This document shows positions 6,580-8,893 of a DNA stretch of 8,893 nucleotides, piece after piece; position 1 is the first letter of the stretch, and the number at the start of each line of letters is the position of its first letter. The stretch covers positions 7,544 through 16,436 of the forward strand of contig JAPLBU010000069.1 in assembly GCA_026392575.1 (NCBI GenBank), in the 5' to 3' direction. The position numbers and the translations under genes were made by a program. The stretch comes from Actinomycetota bacterium. GTDB lineage: Bacteria > Actinomycetota > Actinomycetes > S36-B12. Below the pieces are notes generated by a model. It was not told the origin of the DNA. It ran no database searches and worked only from the letters and a program-made list of their open reading frames with translations.

Positions 6580-7116
6580 GTGAGCGACATGCTGGATACC
6601 CGAGTCTCCTGGCTGGCTGATGACGAGTTGGCGTCCGCCCGCGAGCGGCTGCCCATCGTCTATATCGACGCGATCCCGGTCCGCACCGATGCGCGCGGCG
6701 AGATCACGGCTATCGGCCTGCTGCTGAGGGCCATGCCCGACGGCAGCATCTCGAGAGCAGTGGTGTCGGGACGGATCATGTACGGCGAACGCGTGCGCGA
6801 TGCGCTGTTGCGGCACCTTGAGAAGGACCTGGGCTCCTTCGCGCTGCCGCGTGTGGCCCCGTCGCCGCAGCCCTTCACGGTGGTGGAGTACTTCCCGAGC
6901 GCCGAGGTCACCGGCTTCCACGACCCGCGGCAGCATGCGGTGTCGCTTGCCTTCATCGTCCCGCTCGCCGGCGATTGCGTGCCGTCGCAGGATGCCCTCG
7001 ATCTCGTCTGGGTCACGCCAGAGGAGGCGTCGTCGGCTGACTTCCAGGCGGAGATGTCAGGCGGACAGGGTCGGCTTGTGCGCATGGCCCTCGCGCACTG
7101 CGGACTGCTGCCCTGA
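6580..7116 (+). CDS. DUF4916 family, Nudix-like protein
   Basis: Conserved actinobacterial protein of 178 residues that I recognise as DUF4916, a relative of Nudix hydrolases with no known substrate. The opening RLPIVYIDAIPVR, the middle GISRAVVSGRIMYGE-type segment, EYFPS, DPRQHAVSLAF and the end QDALDLVWVTPEEA are family-like. Residues 64-86 align with the Nudix box spacing: Gly64, Glu70, Arg78 and Gly85 are in place, but the central REUxEE becomes RHLEKD, so the two metal-binding glutamates are Lys82 and Asp83. It may therefore bind rather than hydrolyse nucleotides, or use other ligands. GTG 6580 is supported by the box six bases upstream; an internal ATG at 6589 is a weaker alternative. 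It is divergent from msrB and ends one base before the convergent enoyl-CoA hydratase. Confidence 0.9.
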   Translation: MSDMLDTRVSWLADDELASARERLPIVYIDAIPVRTDARGEITAIGLLLRAMPDGSISRAVVSGRIMYGERVRDALLRHLEKDLGSFALPRVAPSPQPFTVVEYFPSAEVTGFHDPRQHAVSLAFIVPLAGDCVPSQDALDLVWVTPEEASSADFQAEMSGGQGRLVRMALAHCGLLP

Positions 7117-7117
7117 C

Positions 7118-7909
7118 TCAGCCTGCGTAGCCCGGGAATGCCGGGGGACGCTGCTCGATCTTCGCGGTGATGGCTTCGGCGATGTCGGGTCGTTGGAATG
7201 CCGCGCGCATCTCGATGAGCGAGTGGTCGACCGCTGATGTCAGGTCCTGGGTGTCGACCAGCAGAAGTTGGCGCTTCATGACCGCCATCGCAGTCGGAGA
7301 GCAGTTGTCCGCCACACTGCGCGCCCAGGTCATTGCCGCACCCACGACATCCTCGTCCACGGCATTGACGAGACCCAGGGCGTGGGCCTCCATCGCGGTG
7401 ATTGTTCGCCCGGTGAGCAGGAGGTCGGTCGCTGTCGCGAGACCGGCCAGTCGCGTGAGCACCCAGGCCACCCCGTACTCGGCTATCAGGCCCAGGCGGC
7501 TGAACGACGTGCTGAGGGTCGCGCTCGGGTGGGCGAAGCGGGCGTCGGCGCAGAGGGCGAGGACGAACCCGATGCCGGCACAGGGCCCGTTGATAGCGGT
7601 GGCGACGGGTGTGCCGATCCGAAGCGCAGCGGTCGGAAGAGTGTCGACGTGCTGGCCATCGAGGTAGCCGTCGAGCGCATCGCGACCCTCCGCCAGGACG
7701 GCCAGATCGGCACCGGAGCAGAACCCCCGACCCGCGCCGGTCACGACGATCGCCCGCACGGATGGGTCAGCGTCGGCGCGGTGGAGCAGATCTGCGTAGA
7801 TATCGCCCATCCCCGGCACGAGGGCATTGAGCCGATCGGGCCGATTCAGGGTGATCAGCGCGATGCCCTCGGACACCTCGTAGCGGACGAGGTCAGGTGT
7901 CGTCGTCAT
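7118..7909 (-). CDS. Enoyl-CoA hydratase/isomerase family protein
   Basis: Single-domain crotonase of 263 residues, expected to hydrate or isomerise an acyl-CoA thioester. Oxyanion-hole segments GAGRGFCSGADL (58-69) and NGPCAGIGFVLALCADARFA (107-126) are clear. Glu144 in LGLIAEYGVAWVLTRL takes a catalytic glutamate position. The first catalytic glutamate of true enoyl-CoA hydratases (near residue 117) is replaced in GIGFVLALC, so isomerase or other crotonase chemistry is possible. The IAEYG motif is common in mycobacterial EchA proteins. ATG 7909 has no Shine-Dalgarno but a TAGCCT box six bases upstream. It lies 14 bases downstream of the acidic protein gene on the same strand and could also be read through from it. 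Confidence 0.94.
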   Translation of the reverse strand: MTTTPDLVRYEVSEGIALITLNRPDRLNALVPGMGDIYADLLHRADADPSVRAIVVTGAGRGFCSGADLAVLAEGRDALDGYLDGQHVDTLPTAALRIGTPVATAINGPCAGIGFVLALCADARFAHPSATLSTSFSRLGLIAEYGVAWVLTRLAGLATATDLLLTGRTITAMEAHALGLVNAVDEDVVGAAMTWARSVADNCSPTAMAVMKRQLLLVDTQDLTSAVDHSLIEMRAAFQRPDIAEAITAKIEQRPPAFPGYAG

Positions 7910-7915
7910 ATCTGG

Positions 7916-7921
7916 AGGCTA
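7916..7921 (-). promoter_or_regulatory. -10 box for leaderless enoyl-CoA hydratase
   Basis: TAGCCT on the minus strand, six bases before ATG 7909, inside the 14-base gap after the acidic protein gene. It gives the hydratase its own likely start even though the two genes are close enough to be an operon. Confidence 0.45.
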
Positions 7922-7923
7922 GG

Positions 7924-8409
7924 TCACTCGGCCGTCTGCTTGGCAGGGACGTCGTACGGATCGATACCCAGCAGCGTCTCGTCCTCGGGAGTCAGATCAC
8001 GAGCTGGACCGTCGAACTGGTCGCGGAAGGGATCGGCTCGCTCTGCGTCACTCTCGTCGCCAACGTAGGCATTGTCGTCGGGATCATCTGGGTCGATGAC
8101 GTGCATCGCGGCCTGCTCGGCCGAGATCCACGGCGCTGGCGTGAGACCGCCGGCGTGCATCGGATCGTCGCTCGAGTCCTCCGCGTCCTCCATGGCGAGG
8201 ACATCCTCGATGTCCTCGAGCGGGTACAGCAGGCCATCCATGCTGCCTTCCCCGCCGCCGCCGTTGAGGGCGTTGTGGGTGGCCTCGGCCTCCATGATCA
8301 TCGTGAGACGTTCGGCCTGATCGGCTGCATCCCCCGAAGCATCGCCTCCGTTGATCGTGGCGCGGGCGACCTCGCTAGGAGACGCCGAACCGGCAACCTT
8401 GTCACTCAT
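7924..8409 (-). CDS. Small, highly acidic actinobacterial protein (DUF5709-like), function unknown
   Basis: Protein of 161 residues with 40 Asp/Glu against 7 Lys/Arg, so the predicted pI is very low. There is no signal peptide or membrane helix. Most of it looks disordered: a Gly-rich stretch (NGGGGEGS, 50-56), then acidic segments such as EDIEDVLAMEDAEDSSDD (65-82) and DPDDPDDNAY (106-115). Two better-conserved-looking parts are APWISAEQAAMHVID (92-106) and the C-terminal LTPEDETLLGIDPYDVPAKQTAE. The SAEQAAMHV part resembles DUF5709 proteins of actinobacteria, which is a memory-based guess. The start is certain: ATG 8409 has AAGGGAGGTG, an almost full anti-Shine-Dalgarno match, with eight bases spacing. 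A minus-strand GGATAC (8438-8443) with GTTT 13 bases before it is a weak candidate for an alternative-sigma promoter. It diverges from the desaturase and precedes the enoyl-CoA hydratase. Confidence 0.85.
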   Translation of the reverse strand: MSDKVAGSASPSEVARATINGGDASGDAADQAERLTMIMEAEATHNALNGGGGEGSMDGLLYPLEDIEDVLAMEDAEDSSDDPMHAGGLTPAPWISAEQAAMHVIDPDDPDDNAYVGDESDAERADPFRDQFDGPARDLTPEDETLLGIDPYDVPAKQTAE

Positions 8410-8415
8410 GGTGAG

Positions 8416-8425
8416 CACCTCCCTT
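8416..8425 (-). promoter_or_regulatory. Strong ribosome binding site of the acidic protein gene
   Basis: AAGGGAGGTG on the minus strand, with GGAGG ending eight bases before ATG 8409. It is the best Shine-Dalgarno sequence in the window and fixes the start, ruling out the longer in-frame reading that extends to 8871 through the desaturase gene. It suggests high translation of this small protein. Confidence 0.8.
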
Positions 8426-8496
8426 GCACTGCTAGACGTATCCACAGTATTCCTGAAAACGTCACTACGCCCGGAGTTGGACAGGGACGTAAGTAC

Positions 8497-8520
8497 TTGA
8501 CATTGGGCCCGTATGTCAGG
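8497..8520 (+). promoter_or_regulatory. Inverted repeat / operator candidate in the desaturase promoter
   Basis: TGACAT (8498-8503) and ATGTCA (8513-8518) form a perfect inverted repeat with a nine-base spacer that contains GGGCCC; with one mismatch the arms extend to eight bases. The left arm includes a consensus -35 hexamer TTGACA (8497-8502). The gene starts at 8530, so a regulator bound here would cover the promoter. No good -10 is seen; CAGGCT (8517-8522) is the nearest to TAnnnT. Mycobacterial acyl-ACP desaturases desA1/desA2 are controlled by the TetR-family repressor MadR, but I cannot confirm this is such a site. Confidence 0.45.
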
Positions 8521-8529
8521 CTGTCCCAC

Positions 8530-8893
8530 ATGACTGCACTCGCTGACAACGTGTCCGACCAGCGCCTGCTCGCCGACCTGGAGCCCGTGGTGGAGCAGGA
8601 GCTCAATCGCCACCTGTCCACGGCCAAGGAATGGTTCCCGCACGAGTACGTGCCGTGGAGCCAGGCCGAGGACTTCTCCGGCCCCCTCGAGGGACGCGAA
8701 TGGTCGCCTGAGGAACAGCGATTCAGCGACGCGGCGCGTACGAGCCTCATCATCAACCTGCTCACCGAGGACAACCTGCCGAGCTACCACTACGAGATCG
8801 CCACGATCCTTGGCCGCGATGGGGCATGGGGTCATTGGGTCGGACGGTGGACGGCTGAGGAGGGTCGGCACGCCACGGCCATCCGCGACTACC
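8530..8893 (+). CDS. Acyl-ACP desaturase (soluble diiron, DesA type), 3'-truncated by window edge
   Basis: First 121 codons of a soluble ferritin-fold acyl-ACP desaturase, which puts a double bond in a saturated acyl chain bound to acyl carrier protein, using O2 and a diiron centre. Glu80 in LLTEDNLPSYHYEI matches the first iron ligand, and Glu111 and His114 in WTAEEGRHA form the first EExxH-type motif. The second half with the other ligands lies beyond the window. The N-terminus (LEPVVEQELNRHL, KEWFPHEYVPW) is typical of the actinobacterial members. ATG 8530 has no Shine-Dalgarno, so it may be leaderless. It is divergent from the acidic protein gene with 120 bases between the starts, which hold an inverted repeat. 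Confidence 0.94.
   Translation, partial: MTALADNVSDQRLLADLEPVVEQELNRHLSTAKEWFPHEYVPWSQAEDFSGPLEGREWSPEEQRFSDAARTSLIINLLTEDNLPSYHYEIATILGRDGAWGHWVGRWTAEEGRHATAIRDY

Noticed and set aside
7131..7145. Hairpin CCCGG-GAATG-CCGGG after the DUF4916 stop
   Set aside because: Only five pairs, within the hydratase coding end, with no U-run; not enough to call a terminator.
8410..8871. Extension of the acidic protein to 8871 on the minus strand
   Set aside because: It would run through the desaturase gene in antisense, and the strong Shine-Dalgarno at 8416-8425 marks the true start at 8409.

Overview
The window comes from a high-GC Gram-positive bacterium, almost certainly an actinomycete (Actinomycetota). 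The evidence is the G+C-rich third codon positions, GTG and TTG starts, and several genes of families I know mainly or only from actinobacteria (DUF3000, DUF4916, an acidic DUF5709-like protein, a soluble acyl-ACP desaturase). TAnnnT boxes also sit exactly six bases before start codons, as expected for leaderless mRNAs. I cannot name a genus. No rRNA, tRNA, CRISPR array, insertion sequence or prophage is visible, and no gene-free stretch exceeds about 120 bases.

Layout, left to right. Positions 1-62 hold an intergenic stretch with a possible operator (palindrome 8-19) and a hairpin (27-52). Next come two minus-strand beta-oxidation genes that overlap by ATGA. They are a thiolase (2129-3328) and, downstream of it, a 689-residue FadB-type enoyl-CoA hydratase/3-hydroxyacyl-CoA dehydrogenase (63-2132). 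Their promoter region (3329-3419) carries two palindromes. Upstream, also on the minus strand, are a broken DUF3000 gene (4630-5179) and an RNase D gene (3404-4633), joined by a TTGA overlap. A divergent EamA-type ten-helix transporter (5247-6077) ends 12 bases inside the convergent msrB (6066-6533). A DUF4916 Nudix-like gene (6580-7116) diverges from msrB and converges with a stand-alone enoyl-CoA hydratase (7118-7909). Behind that hydratase lies a very acidic small protein (7924-8409). The window ends in the 5' part of an acyl-ACP desaturase (8530 onward, plus strand).

How it fits together. Four genes act on fatty acyl chains: thiolase, FadB, enoyl-CoA hydratase and desaturase. The thiolase/FadB pair would carry out the last three steps of the beta-oxidation cycle. 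The desaturase works on acyl-ACP and is preceded by its own inverted repeat. The others are housekeeping: RNA processing (RNase D), methionine-sulfoxide repair (MsrB), a metabolite transporter, and conserved proteins of unknown role.

The two most notable observations are these. First, five genes share a TAnnnT-N6-start codon arrangement without Shine-Dalgarno sequences, while three others have good Shine-Dalgarno sequences. Second, the DUF3000 gene appears to have lost about 18 codons with a frameshift, although both halves still look like the family. I did not find a convincing new multi-gene defence or mobile system.
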